Source: Verrucomicrobiaceae bacterium
GTDB taxonomy: Bacteria > Verrucomicrobiota > Verrucomicrobiia > Chthoniobacterales > Chthoniobacteraceae
Direction of reading: 5' to 3'
NCBI GenBank assembly: GCA_005791535.1
Contig: SXWH01000268.1
Coordinates: 1 to 35,184, forward strand
Length of the DNA stretch: 35,184 nucleotides
Part shown: piece by piece, positions 23,017 to 30,779 of the stretch
How positions within the stretch are numbered: the first letter of the stretch is position 1
Layout of the letters: every line of letters starts with the position of its first letter
Position numbers and translations under genes: made by a program
Notes under the pieces: generated by a model
The model's input: the letters and a program-made list of their open reading frames with translations, nothing else
What the model was told of the DNA's origin: nothing
The model's database searches: none

Positions 23017-23679
23017 TCAGCGACCGCCTGCGGACTTCCGCGCTTCGTCAAACTCAATAATCTCGGGCCGCTCGCGACTTTCCACAATCAGCGAAACGAC
23101 TTCGATGCCCGCCCGCTCAATGTCGTGCATCGCACTGTTGACCCGCGAATTGATGAATGCGTAGCAAATCGCCGTCGGGATCGAAACCGCGATTCCGGCC
23201 GCCGTCGTCAGCAGAGCCTGATAGATGCCGTTCGAGATCTCCGCAGAACTGGCCAGACCGCTAGCCGCACTCATGGTCGAGAAAGCCTTGATCAGCCCGG
23301 CCACTGTTCCCAGCAGGCCAAGCATCGGCGTCACAAATGCGAGCGTGGCAAGCATCCCGAGTCGGCGCTCAAGTTTCGGCACCTCCAACTGACCCGCTTC
23401 CTGCACGATCTCCTTCAACTCCTCACGGGGCGCGCTGTGATGGACAATGGCGGCGTGCACAACCCGCTGGACGGGGCCCCTTGTCGCGGCAGCCTCCATT
23501 TGCGCCTCGCCAAAATTCCGCCCACGGATCAGGACGGCAAGACCACGGACAAACTCCCCCACCCGAACGCTGATGCGGCGGAAATAGACGACGCGTTCCA
23601 GAAACACCGCACTGGAGATTACACTGCACGCCAGAATGAGCCACATGATGGGCCCGCCCTTTTCCATGAATTCGAGCAT
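23017..23679 (-). CDS. exbB: ExbB/TolQ/MotA-family proton channel protein
   Basis: 220 residues from the ATG at 23679, chosen because the family usually starts like MLEFMEKGGPIMWLIL; an ATG at 23727 would add 16 residues. The first helix is WLILACSVISSAVFLERVV. The conserved core is LERRLGMLATLAFVTPMLGLLGTVAGLI with the signature FSTM following. The last membrane segment is ALLTTAAGIAVSIPTAICYAFI. It forms the inner membrane channel that energises TonB- or Tol-like transducers. It is first in a minus-strand operon with exbD, a TonB-like gene, a zinc-ribbon, a GYF protein and a lipoprotein. Divergent from the rhodanese gene. Confidence 0.93.
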   Translation of the reverse strand: MLEFMEKGGPIMWLILACSVISSAVFLERVVYFRRISVRVGEFVRGLAVLIRGRNFGEAQMEAAATRGPVQRVVHAAIVHHSAPREELKEIVQEAGQLEVPKLERRLGMLATLAFVTPMLGLLGTVAGLIKAFSTMSAASGLASSAEISNGIYQALLTTAAGIAVSIPTAICYAFINSRVNSAMHDIERAGIEVVSLIVESRERPEIIEFDEARKSAGGR

Positions 23680-23790
23680 TCCATTTTCTACCTCGATTCC
23701 GCGGACGGACGGAAGGATGAATTTCATCGCAGACGGAAGCGGTGGAAACTTCCCGATTGCACACCGGCCATTCCAAAGCATTCTATCGCC

Positions 23791-24255
23791 ATGAAATTCT
23801 TCGCACTTTGCGCAGCGTCCATTATCGTACTCGCCATCCCCACGCAGGCTCAGGAGAAGCCCTCAGCCGCGGCACCCGCAAAGACGGGGCCGAAAATCGT
23901 GCAGGTCACACCCGACGACGCGCAGAAACTCATCGCCGAAGGCGTCACGGTCGTCGATCTGCGCACGGAGGAGGAATTCGAACACACCCACATCCGCGGA
24001 GCAAAAAACGTCAACGCGCTGGATCCTGAATTTGAGAAGAACATCGCGGCATTGGACGCATCCAAACCGATTCTTGTCCACTGCCAGTCCGGCAGTCGCA
24101 GCCGGACCGCGATCGAAACCGTTCTGTCCAAGTCGAAATTCCCCGCTGTCTATCACCTCAGCGAAGGTCTCACGGCGTGGAAAAAGGCGGGGAAGCCTCT
24201 CGATTTAACGCCCACGCCCGAGCAATCCGGGAAGCTGCCGGAACGCCTGAAATAG
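23791..24255 (+). CDS. Periplasmic rhodanese-domain protein
   Basis: 154 residues from the ATG at 23791, which begins a signal peptide (MKFFALCAASIIVLAIPTQA). The mature protein is one rhodanese domain: VTVVDLRTEEEFEHTHIRGA, then VHCQSGSRSRTA with catalytic C98 and the loop CQSGSRS, then GLTAWKKAGKPL. The 6-residue active-site loop is that of sulfurtransferases. It is probably a periplasmic persulfide-handling protein, or a cyanide/thiosulfate sulfurtransferase; the true substrate is unknown. The frame extends upstream without a stop to 22939, but that part is antisense to exbB and is not supported. Confidence 0.92.
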   Translation: MKFFALCAASIIVLAIPTQAQEKPSAAAPAKTGPKIVQVTPDDAQKLIAEGVTVVDLRTEEEFEHTHIRGAKNVNALDPEFEKNIAALDASKPILVHCQSGSRSRTAIETVLSKSKFPAVYHLSEGLTAWKKAGKPLDLTPTPEQSGKLPERLK

Positions 24256-24283
24256 GTGCAGCAAACATTTCCCGGTGATCAAA

Positions 24284-24336
24284 CCGGTCTTCCAACCGAG
24301 AATGCCGTGCGTTTCGGGCATTTGCAATTTGACCGG
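24284..24336. other. Nested inverted repeats after the rhodanese gene
   Basis: CCGGTC (24284-24289) pairs with GACCGG (24331-24336), enclosing AATGCC (24301-24306) paired with GGCATT (24317-24322). It lies 29 bases after the rhodanese stop. There is no T-run, so a terminator is possible but weak. Confidence 0.3.
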
Positions 24337-24357
24337 AAAAAGGCCTGAGAATAGCGT
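24329..24357 (+). promoter_or_regulatory. Possible sigma-70-like promoter
   Basis: TTGACC (24329-24334) is followed after 17 bases by TAGCGT (24352-24357). The -35 element is good and the -10 poor. It would drive the small ORF at 24368 and the receiver gene at 24471. It overlaps the right arm of the inverted repeat. Confidence 0.28.
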
Positions 24358-24367
24358 CCGCCGTCCA

Positions 24368-24457
24368 ATGCTCAGTTTTAGTTCATTCTTTATCATCGTC
24401 GCAACCCTTGGAGCCAGTCTCTGGTGGGCAGTGCGCGACGAAAGCGGATTCCACTAA
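24368..24457 (+). CDS. Possible 29-residue membrane peptide
   Basis: ATG at 24368 opens 29 codons with a hydrophobic helix (FSSFFIIVATLGASLWWAV) and a polar tail RDESGFH. It lies 13 bases before the receiver gene start. Support is only the helix and position; no Shine-Dalgarno is seen and no homologue is known to me. It may be chance. Confidence 0.3.
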   Translation: MLSFSSFFIIVATLGASLWWAVRDESGFH

Positions 24458-24470
24458 ATCGAATTCCAAA

Positions 24471-25175
24471 ATGGCCGACGCTCGCGACATCGAATGGCTG
24501 AAGAACTCAGCGAATGACCTCAACAACCTGCTCCAGGTCATCGCGGAATCGAGCAAGGCATTAAGAAAAATCTGCGGTGCCGAACCGGAGGCCATGCGCT
24601 ACTACGCATTCCTTACAAACGGCCTCGACCGCGCACTCGGAGTAACGGCGGACATTTCGGCACGGCTGGGCGGAATTCAGGCCGGCCCTGCCGTGGAGAA
24701 GCCATCCCAGATTACCGCAGAACCAGCCAAGCCGCGGCACGCCGGACCGGAAATTCTGAACCCCGGTGGTTCCCGCGAACTCATCATGCTCATCGATGAC
24801 GAGAAAATCGTGATCGAACTCGCCGCCGCGTTGCTGACGGATGAAGGTTATCGGGTCATCGCGATTACCGACCCTTTTGCGGCGATTTCTACTTACAAGG
24901 AACTAAAAAACCAGATCTCTCTGGTGATGCTCGATTATACCATGCCGGTGCTCGACGGTGGCGAGGTGTTCAATGAGCTCAAAAAAATCGACCCCACCGC
25001 CCCGATAGTTCTCAGCAGCGGTTTTGCAGAGCAGGACAAGATCGGCGGCATGCTCGCACGCGGGCTCCGTGGATTCCTTCCAAAACCCTACACCCGCGCG
25101 AAACTGCTTTCGCAAGTGCGCTCGACGCTCGACGCTTTGAATTCCGAGCGCACCGGCCAGCGCCGCGTGCTCTAA
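24471..25175 (+). CDS. Receiver-domain protein with degenerate kinase-like N-terminus
   Basis: 234 residues from the ATG at 24471. Residues 13-25 read SANDLNNLLQVIA, closely resembling the HDFNNLL phosphoacceptor helix of hybrid histidine kinases but with Asn 15 in place of His. No HATPase domain follows. After a Pro-rich linker (about 72-100), residues 103-220 form a complete receiver: D109-D110 acidic pair, phosphoacceptor D155 in MLDYTMPVLDGG, S182/S183 in VLSSGF and K205 in LPKPY. It can probably be phosphorylated but has no DNA-binding or enzyme output, so it may act by protein contacts. No cognate kinase is in the window. Confidence 0.88.
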   Translation: MADARDIEWLKNSANDLNNLLQVIAESSKALRKICGAEPEAMRYYAFLTNGLDRALGVTADISARLGGIQAGPAVEKPSQITAEPAKPRHAGPEILNPGGSRELIMLIDDEKIVIELAAALLTDEGYRVIAITDPFAAISTYKELKNQISLVMLDYTMPVLDGGEVFNELKKIDPTAPIVLSSGFAEQDKIGGMLARGLRGFLPKPYTRAKLLSQVRSTLDALNSERTGQRRVL

Positions 25176-25232
25176 TCCCGCGAATCCCACGAGTTTCTTG
25201 GCATTTTGCCACACCACAGCTAATTCCAGCTC

Positions 25233-27443
25233 GTGCCAAACTCACAGGAACCACCGCAACTTGCCGTCTGGCTCGTTCGCACCATCACCCTCTTCTTTTT
25301 CCGCATCTTCTACAAAGTGAAGGCGCGGGGCGTGGATGCGCTTCCGGAGGGCGGATTCCTCATGCTGCCGAATCACCTCACTTGGATCGATGCCGTTGTA
25401 CTCCAGGCCGCGTGCCCGCGTCCCATCCGGTTTATCGTCTGGGAGGAATACTACCGCTCCCGCCGGCTCGCCCCGCTGATGCGCTTCTTCGGCGTGCTGC
25501 CTATTTCCAGCAAGCGCGCAAAGGACACGATGAAGCAATCCGTCGACGCCCTGAAGCGCGGCGAGATTGTATGCATTTTCCCCGAAGGCTCGCTTTCCCG
25601 CAGCGGCACGCTCCTTCGCCTGCAACGCGGATACGAGCTCATTGCACGCCAAGCGAAAGTCCCCGTTGTCGCCGTGTGGATGGACCGTCTATGGGGCAGC
25701 ATCTTCAGCTTCCGGGGCGGGCGCTTCTTTTGGAAATGGCCGCGCGCCCTCCGCTACGATGTCACCGTCGCATTTGACACGCCACTCGCGGCACGCGACG
25801 CAGGCATCGACACCGTCCGCCAGCGCTTCCTGAATCTCGGAGAAGAATGCTACCAGATGCGCCCCCTGCTCCGCGGAAACATCGCCGCGGAGAGCCTGCG
25901 GGGCCTCATGCGCGACAGCGGAAAAACCGCCGTTGTCGACGGCCTCGACGGCTCCGAACTCAGCCGCGCAAAACTTCTCGCAGCCGCCCTCGCACTGAGC
26001 AAACTCATCCGGACTCGCGCACCGGAAAAGCGCGTCGCCGTCGTTCTGCCGTCCTCAAAAGGCGCCGTCGTCGCAAATCTCGCCGTGCTGCTCGCCGGGA
26101 AAATTCCGGTGAACCTCAACTTCACCGCCGGACGCGCGGCGCTGGAATCCAGCATTCGCAAAGCGGGCATCAAACTCTGCATTACCGCCGGCCCGGTGCA
26201 GGACAAACTCAAGGACTTCCCGTGGCCGGAAAACATGCTCCTTCTCGAGAAGACGCTCCCCGCTCTCAAGTCCGCCATCATCCGCTGGCTCCTTGGCGTA
26301 AAGCTGCTTCCCTTCGGCGTCATGCGCCGTCTCGCGGGCGTTTCCACCACGGGCGACCGATCGGAAGCATTCCTGCTTTTCACCAGCGGCAGCAGCGGTG
26401 AACCGAAAGGTGTCGTGCTCACACACCGCAATCTGCTGGCGAACTCGACACAGTTTGGCGAGATGCTCGATCTCAAGGAGCACGACGTCATCATGGGCGC
26501 CCTGCCCTTTTTCCACAGCTTTGGAGCCACCGTCTGTCTCATCTTCCCGATGATTGAAGGCATCCGCGTGGTGACTTACCCGAACCCGCTCGAAACCGGC
26601 AAATGCGCGCAGCTCATTGAGAAATGGGGCGCGACCCTCATGCTCGCAACGCCCACATTCCTCCGCGGCTACATGAAGCGCGCTGAACCTGATCAGCTCC
26701 GCTCCGTGCGCCTCGCCGTGACGGGCGCGGAAAAGCTCCCCGACGAACTCGCGATCGCATTTGAAAAGCGCTTCGGCGTTCCCGTGATGCAAGGATACGG
26801 CCTCACCGAAACATCGCCCGTTGCGTCCTTCAACCTCCCCGACCCATCACCCGATGCCGATCAGAAAACTTCGCGCCTCGGTTCAGCAGGCAAACTCGTC
26901 CCGGGGCTCACGGCTGAAATCCGCGATCCCGAAACCGACTCGGTGATTTCGCTACACGGCACCGGAATGCTCTGGCTCAAAGGGCCGAATGTATTCGACG
27001 GCTACCTAGATGACCCCGAACGAACCGCGGACGTGATCAAAGACGGCTGGTTCCGCACCGGCGACCTTGCGCGATTCGACGAGGACGGCTTTCTCTTCAT
27101 CGAAGGCCGCCTTTCCCGATTCTCAAAAATCGGCGGCGAAATGGTCCCGCACGAAACGGTCGAAACGCGCATCGTGGAATGCCTGGGACTCTCCGGCGAG
27201 GGCGAGCGCATCGTCATGCTCACCGCCGTCCCCGACGAAGCAAAGGGCGAAGCGCTCATTGTGCTCAGCACGCGTCCGATCGATGTGAAAGACCTCCGCG
27301 ACAAGCTCACGGCCACAGGGCTCACCAATCTGTGGATCCCCAAGCGGATTGTGCAGGTGGAAAAAATCCCGATTCTCGCCAGCGGGAAACTCGATCTTCA
27401 GTCCTGCAAAAAACTCGCAGAGTCCGCGACCAACACGCCGTAG
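25233..27443 (+). CDS. Two-domain lysophospholipid acyltransferase/acyl-ACP synthetase (Aas-like)
   Basis: 736 residues. Residues 1-190 are a PlsC-type acyltransferase with the HX4D motif (H48 to D53 in NHLTWID) and FPEGSLSRSG (116-125). About 230-735 are an AMP-binding adenylating domain: FTSGSSGEPKGVV near 383, GYGLTETSPV near 520 and WFRTGDLARFDEDGFLFIEGR near 608. The E. coli counterpart Aas (719 residues) reacylates lysophosphatidylethanolamine with fatty acid activated on ACP. The present protein lacks the MFS-type transporter domain found in some homologues. The start is a GTG at 25233. It fits with plsX/fabH as lipid metabolism but is not in the same operon. The closely packed C-rich codon use agrees with its neighbours. 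Confidence 0.9.
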   Translation: MPNSQEPPQLAVWLVRTITLFFFRIFYKVKARGVDALPEGGFLMLPNHLTWIDAVVLQAACPRPIRFIVWEEYYRSRRLAPLMRFFGVLPISSKRAKDTMKQSVDALKRGEIVCIFPEGSLSRSGTLLRLQRGYELIARQAKVPVVAVWMDRLWGSIFSFRGGRFFWKWPRALRYDVTVAFDTPLAARDAGIDTVRQRFLNLGEECYQMRPLLRGNIAAESLRGLMRDSGKTAVVDGLDGSELSRAKLLAAALALSKLIRTRAPEKRVAVVLPSSKGAVVANLAVLLAGKIPVNLNFTAGRAALESSIRKAGIKLCITAGPVQDKLKDFPWPENMLLLEKTLPALKSAIIRWLLGVKLLPFGVMRRLAGVSTTGDRSEAFLLFTSGSSGEPKGVVLTHRNLLANSTQFGEMLDLKEHDVIMGALPFFHSFGATVCLIFPMIEGIRVVTYPNPLETGKCAQLIEKWGATLMLATPTFLRGYMKRAEPDQLRSVRLAVTGAEKLPDELAIAFEKRFGVPVMQGYGLTETSPVASFNLPDPSPDADQKTSRLGSAGKLVPGLTAEIRDPETDSVISLHGTGMLWLKGPNVFDGYLDDPERTADVIKDGWFRTGDLARFDEDGFLFIEGRLSRFSKIGGEMVPHETVETRIVECLGLSGEGERIVMLTAVPDEAKGEALIVLSTRPIDVKDLRDKLTATGLTNLWIPKRIVQVEKIPILASGKLDLQSCKKLAESATNTP

Positions 27444-27475
27444 TCGGCGGAATCACGGTCGCCGGTCGCTGCGCC

Positions 27476-27745
27476 TCATCGCACGATGTCAAACCCCTGC
27501 GCGGCGAAAGGTGGAATCACTTTCACGTCCACCGCCTTGATGTGCGATTTCAATTCGCTCTCCTCCATCGCCTCGAGAAACGCCTCCACTTCATCCGAGT
27601 CCCCGCAAACCTGCATTTCCACCCGGCCATCCGGAAGATTCTTGACCCAGCCGGTGACGTCGAATCCGCGCGCGAGGTTCTTTGCGCTCCAGCGGAATCC
27701 CACCCCCTGCACCCGCCCTTCGTAAAACACGTGGCGCGCCGTCAT
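27476..27745 (-). CDS. Acylphosphatase
   Basis: 89 residues from the ATG at 27745, which overlaps the GalT-like stop by 4 bases (ATGA). It has the complete family signature YEGRVQGVGFR with catalytic R18, and GWVKNLPDGRVEM with catalytic N36. It hydrolyses acyl phosphates such as acetyl phosphate or carbamoyl phosphate in the cytoplasm. The frame could begin at 27793, but that would add 16 residues inside the upstream gene. It converges with the Aas-like gene. Confidence 0.95.
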   Translation of the reverse strand: MTARHVFYEGRVQGVGFRWSAKNLARGFDVTGWVKNLPDGRVEMQVCGDSDEVEAFLEAMEESELKSHIKAVDVKVIPPFAAQGFDIVR

Positions 27746-28743
27746 GGCCTCGCCTCCTGCCGACGGAGGAAATCTGCCGCCGTCTCGGGCCACACGCCGT
27801 TCACGTGGCAGCCGGAGACCTGCTCCAGCGCGCCCGCCGGATAAAGCCGCGGGGTCAGATCAATGTGCCATGAAAACTCCCGCTCCACATCCGGCCACTC
27901 CTCGGCACGCGCACCAACCGACGGCGCCGTCGTGAGCGCCAGATTCCACGCGGGAGCATCGAGACCCCGACGGATGCCGGATACTGCGGCGTTCAAAGCC
28001 TCGGCAAGCTGCGAGACTTCGTCGTTCGTGATCCGGTGAAAATCCGGGGCGAGACGCTTCGGCCAGATCGAGATTTCAAACGGCGACCGCGCCGCGTACG
28101 GACAGAATCCCACAAACCCCGCGTTCTCAAACACCACACGCGTCCGTGTCTTCAGCTCCTCCTCAAGGACATCGGCGAAGAGCGATTTCGCATGCGCGGC
28201 ATGGTAATCCTTCGCCACATTCAGCTTCCGCCGCAGCGCCGGTGCGACGAGTCCCATCGTGACAATCTGGCTGATGCTGTGCGCAACGACCTGCCCGGCC
28301 GCCGCACCTTCGTTCTTGATCACGAAGAACGAAAACATCCGCCCATCTCTTGTCAGGTCCTCGATGCGCGAACGCCATGCTTCCACCACATGCGTAATCC
28401 CCGCCGCGCCAATCTCGGCGAATCGCCGCTCACCCGGATCTTCGATCACAATCTCGTGAGCGCCGAATCCGCCGATATGCCGGTAAATCCCCGTCTGCTT
28501 CATGCCCGGGTCGGCCTCGATCGCGAGCACCGGCGTCCGGTTCGGAACCACGCGCACCTGCCATCCATCGGGCCCGCCGCTTTGAAAAAGCGAGTGCGAC
28601 GCGAAACGCTCCAACCCCGCGCGGAATGGCGATGCCGCGAGAATTTCCGCATTGAATTGCGGCGGAGGCGGCACCGCGCGGTTCTCGTTGAAGATCGTCC
28701 ACTCCCGCGTCAACGGGTCCATTCGCAATTCGGATTTTTCCAT
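27742..28743 (-). CDS. Galactose-1-phosphate uridylyltransferase-like protein lacking catalytic residues
   Basis: 333 residues with the GalT/HIT-like fold. Family landmarks are DPLTREWTIFNENRA, VRVVPNRTPVLAIE, GFGAHEIVIEDP (H96), then FCPYAARSPFEISIWPKRL, FSWHIDLTPRLYPAGALEQV and VNGVWPETAADFLR. The catalytic H-x-H-x-Q motif is replaced by HSISQ at 155-159, so the second His (the uridylylated nucleophile in GalT) is Ile. The N-terminal zinc CPFC motif reads SPFR. The protein is therefore probably not a classical uridylyltransferase. It may bind a nucleotide or sugar, or work by a different mechanism. It starts at 28743 and overlaps the acylphosphatase by 4 bases. Confidence 0.85.
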   Translation of the reverse strand: MEKSELRMDPLTREWTIFNENRAVPPPPQFNAEILAASPFRAGLERFASHSLFQSGGPDGWQVRVVPNRTPVLAIEADPGMKQTGIYRHIGGFGAHEIVIEDPGERRFAEIGAAGITHVVEAWRSRIEDLTRDGRMFSFFVIKNEGAAAGQVVAHSISQIVTMGLVAPALRRKLNVAKDYHAAHAKSLFADVLEEELKTRTRVVFENAGFVGFCPYAARSPFEISIWPKRLAPDFHRITNDEVSQLAEALNAAVSGIRRGLDAPAWNLALTTAPSVGARAEEWPDVEREFSWHIDLTPRLYPAGALEQVSGCHVNGVWPETAADFLRRQEARP

Positions 28744-28819
28744 CAGCAGCCACCGATGTGCCGCGCCGATGCCGGTGCGTCAAGGCGGCGGAGCAATTGA
28801 GGCGTTCGTTTTTCAGCCG

Positions 28820-28848
28820 TTGCACACTGAGCACATTGAGCCTATCTT
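28820..28848 (+). promoter_or_regulatory. Candidate sigma-70 promoter of the coiled-coil membrane protein gene
   Basis: TTGCAC (28820-28825), then exactly 17 bases, then TATCTT (28843-28848). The ATG of the downstream gene lies 22 bases after the -10 box. It sits in the 127-base gap between divergent genes. No experimental support. Confidence 0.45.
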
Positions 28849-28870
28849 CCGTCCAACCACCGAACACGCT

Positions 28871-29269
28871 ATGGATCCTTCCACCGTCGCCGCATTAGCG
28901 TTCTTCCTGGTCGTAGGGATTCCGTTCGTCGCATTCCTTTGGTACGGCTGCGATGTGCGCAGCCTCAAAAATGAACGCCCCGAGAAAGCCCCTTGGTACA
29001 GGGAACCCGAGGAAGAGCGTCAACTCAGGGAACTCGAAAAAGCCCGTCGCCTCACGGAACTGGAGGAAAGTCTCAAAAGACGAAACTTCTCCGCCCCAGC
29101 GATCGTTTCACGCATCAGCGCAATCCGCGACGAACCGGCATCCCGAGCGTATAAGTCGTTGGCGCCCGCGGGCGGGACACAGCATGCTGCGGAGGTTCGC
29201 ACCGTGATCGCGGCGAAGTCGTATTTTCGCAGGCGAAGGAAAGCGAAACCTGCAGAACCGAACGCATAG
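28871..29269 (+). CDS. Membrane protein with coiled coil, unknown function
   Basis: 132 residues from the ATG at 28871. An N-terminal helix (VAALAFFLVVGIPFVAFLWYG, about 6-26) is followed by a charged coiled-coil-like stretch (EPEEERQLRELEKARRLTEL, then EESLKRR) and a basic C-terminus with RRRRKAKP. No family is recognised. It stands alone between a divergent GalT-like gene and a convergent AsmA-like gene, the latter ending 19 bases away. A longer frame from 28652 exists but its extra residues run antisense to the GalT-like gene. Confidence 0.7.
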   Translation: MDPSTVAALAFFLVVGIPFVAFLWYGCDVRSLKNERPEKAPWYREPEEERQLRELEKARRLTELEESLKRRNFSAPAIVSRISAIRDEPASRAYKSLAPAGGTQHAAEVRTVIAAKSYFRRRRKAKPAEPNA

Positions 29270-29288
29270 GCGCGTCCGGTCGTGGGCC

Positions 29289-30689
29289 TCAATTCCCGAA
29301 AAGCAGATTCAATCCCGCGTCGATCCCCTTCTTCGCAGCATCCACGCCGGTGTCGATGGTGCCTTTGACGCCTTTCTCCAAAACGTTCTTGCCGATATCC
29401 GTAGCCTTCTGAATGGCCGCCGCTTCCGCGGCCGCAACGAGACGCGACGAGAGATCCTCCTTCACCGCTGAGGTCGGGCCCGAGACCCGCATCGTCGTCC
29501 ACGCATAACCGTCGCGATTCACGGTAAACACGCGCTCCTGCGAACCGGGCAGATACTGCAGCGGCCCGGGCGTGATTCCGATATCGAACGTTCCATCGAC
29601 CTGATCGTTGATGACGGAAAACGGGCCGCGCAACGCCAGAAGCTGTTTCGATTCGAGCACGAACTTCGATGCACGGAACCCACCCGGCTCGGTGCGAAAC
29701 TCCGCGCTGAGTTCGTCCAGCCGCATCCGGCGGAATTGATCCGTCTTCGTGAACTCGGCCAGTTTCGCAAGCACGGGCAGTGCTTCAATCTGACCGCCAC
29801 TCATGCGAAGATTGCCCGATATTTCCGGCGCGGAATTATCGCCATCCCGCGTCGAAAAAATCGCGCGAACATCGCCACTGAGATTTCCGTGGAGCCGCGC
29901 ACGCCAGTCGTCCGGCAGGAACGGCGTCACGTTCACACCTTTCAAGACAAACTGAAGGTCAGCCTTGCTCTGAGGCCGCATTTCGCCCGACGCGACAATC
30001 TCGCCACCGCCCTGACGAACGACAAGTTCCTGAAGGAAAAACGCCGGTTCGTTATAAATCGCACGGATCGTTGCCACATCCACGATTGGCAGGCCGAGCT
30101 GGTTGATTTTCCCGCCCTGCCCCTCAAACATCCAGCCGCGTTCCCGCGGGCTGATCTTCACCGAGAGGTTATTCAGCGCACCGCTGCGCCATTTCAAACG
30201 CACATCGCGCACTGCGATATTGAGGACGTCGGAGTGCGTGTGCTTTTCCTTCGGCGGAACGTTCATTTCCTCACGAAGGTCGTCGAAGTCCGCGTCGACG
30301 CGCTGCACCTCCACATTATCCACAATGCCCCGGCGATCACCGAATAGGAGCTTCCAGAGCGACGGCAGTTTGAAGTCTCCGCGGACATTCTCAACCTTCA
30401 CGGAATGAAAGCCGGCTTCAGGTCCGCCAATAGCGGTCAATCCATCGGAGAAAAACTGATTTCCCTCGAACCGGATCGGCAGAATCTCAACCCTCCCGCG
30501 AACGTCCTGACCGGCGCGCTCCTCCATTTTCCGGCGGAACTCCGGCGAGCGGAGATACGACATGGCCCACGATTTGTAACCCATGAAAACCACGCCTAGC
30601 GCGATGACGAGAAGCGCCGCGACACCGCTGATAACCTTGAGCCATAGGCGCGAGGACGAACGAGAAGATTGGCGTTGGCGACGGGACAT
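29289..30689 (-). CDS. AsmA-like membrane-anchored protein
   Basis: 466 residues from the ATG at 30689; the longer open frame (to 30911) would run antisense into yjbQ. An N-terminal helix (LWLKVISGVAALLVIALGVVFMGY, about 14-37) anchors a long beta-rich domain. AsmA/DUF748-like features include GRVEILPIRFEGNQFFSDGL, ISPRERGWMFEGQGGKI, GEIVASGEMRPQS and a closing helix region ending KGTIDTGVDAAKKGIDAGLN. AsmA-type proteins are periplasmic, span or contact the outer membrane and are linked to phospholipid transport or outer membrane protein assembly. The last part repeats a short alpha-helical KGV/DTG pattern. Function here is inferred from the fold class only. Confidence 0.72.
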   Translation of the reverse strand: MSRRQRQSSRSSSRLWLKVISGVAALLVIALGVVFMGYKSWAMSYLRSPEFRRKMEERAGQDVRGRVEILPIRFEGNQFFSDGLTAIGGPEAGFHSVKVENVRGDFKLPSLWKLLFGDRRGIVDNVEVQRVDADFDDLREEMNVPPKEKHTHSDVLNIAVRDVRLKWRSGALNNLSVKISPRERGWMFEGQGGKINQLGLPIVDVATIRAIYNEPAFFLQELVVRQGGGEIVASGEMRPQSKADLQFVLKGVNVTPFLPDDWRARLHGNLSGDVRAIFSTRDGDNSAPEISGNLRMSGGQIEALPVLAKLAEFTKTDQFRRMRLDELSAEFRTEPGGFRASKFVLESKQLLALRGPFSVINDQVDGTFDIGITPGPLQYLPGSQERVFTVNRDGYAWTTMRVSGPTSAVKEDLSSRLVAAAEAAAIQKATDIGKNVLEKGVKGTIDTGVDAAKKGIDAGLNLLFGN

Positions 30690-30779
30690 GCCCACAACCT
30701 TTAGCGGATGGATTGCCGATGTCCAATTCTCCGCGAGACTGGCGGAGACACTGGAGAACAAGGTAAGACCCGCCCGAAC

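Noticed and set aside
22939..23790. N-terminal extension of the rhodanese frame
   Set aside because: These codons run antisense to exbB and lack family similarity; the ATG at 23791 begins a proper signal peptide.
28652..28870. Upstream extension of the coiled-coil membrane protein
   Set aside because: It would read antisense to the GalT-like gene start and remove the membrane helix from the N-terminus.
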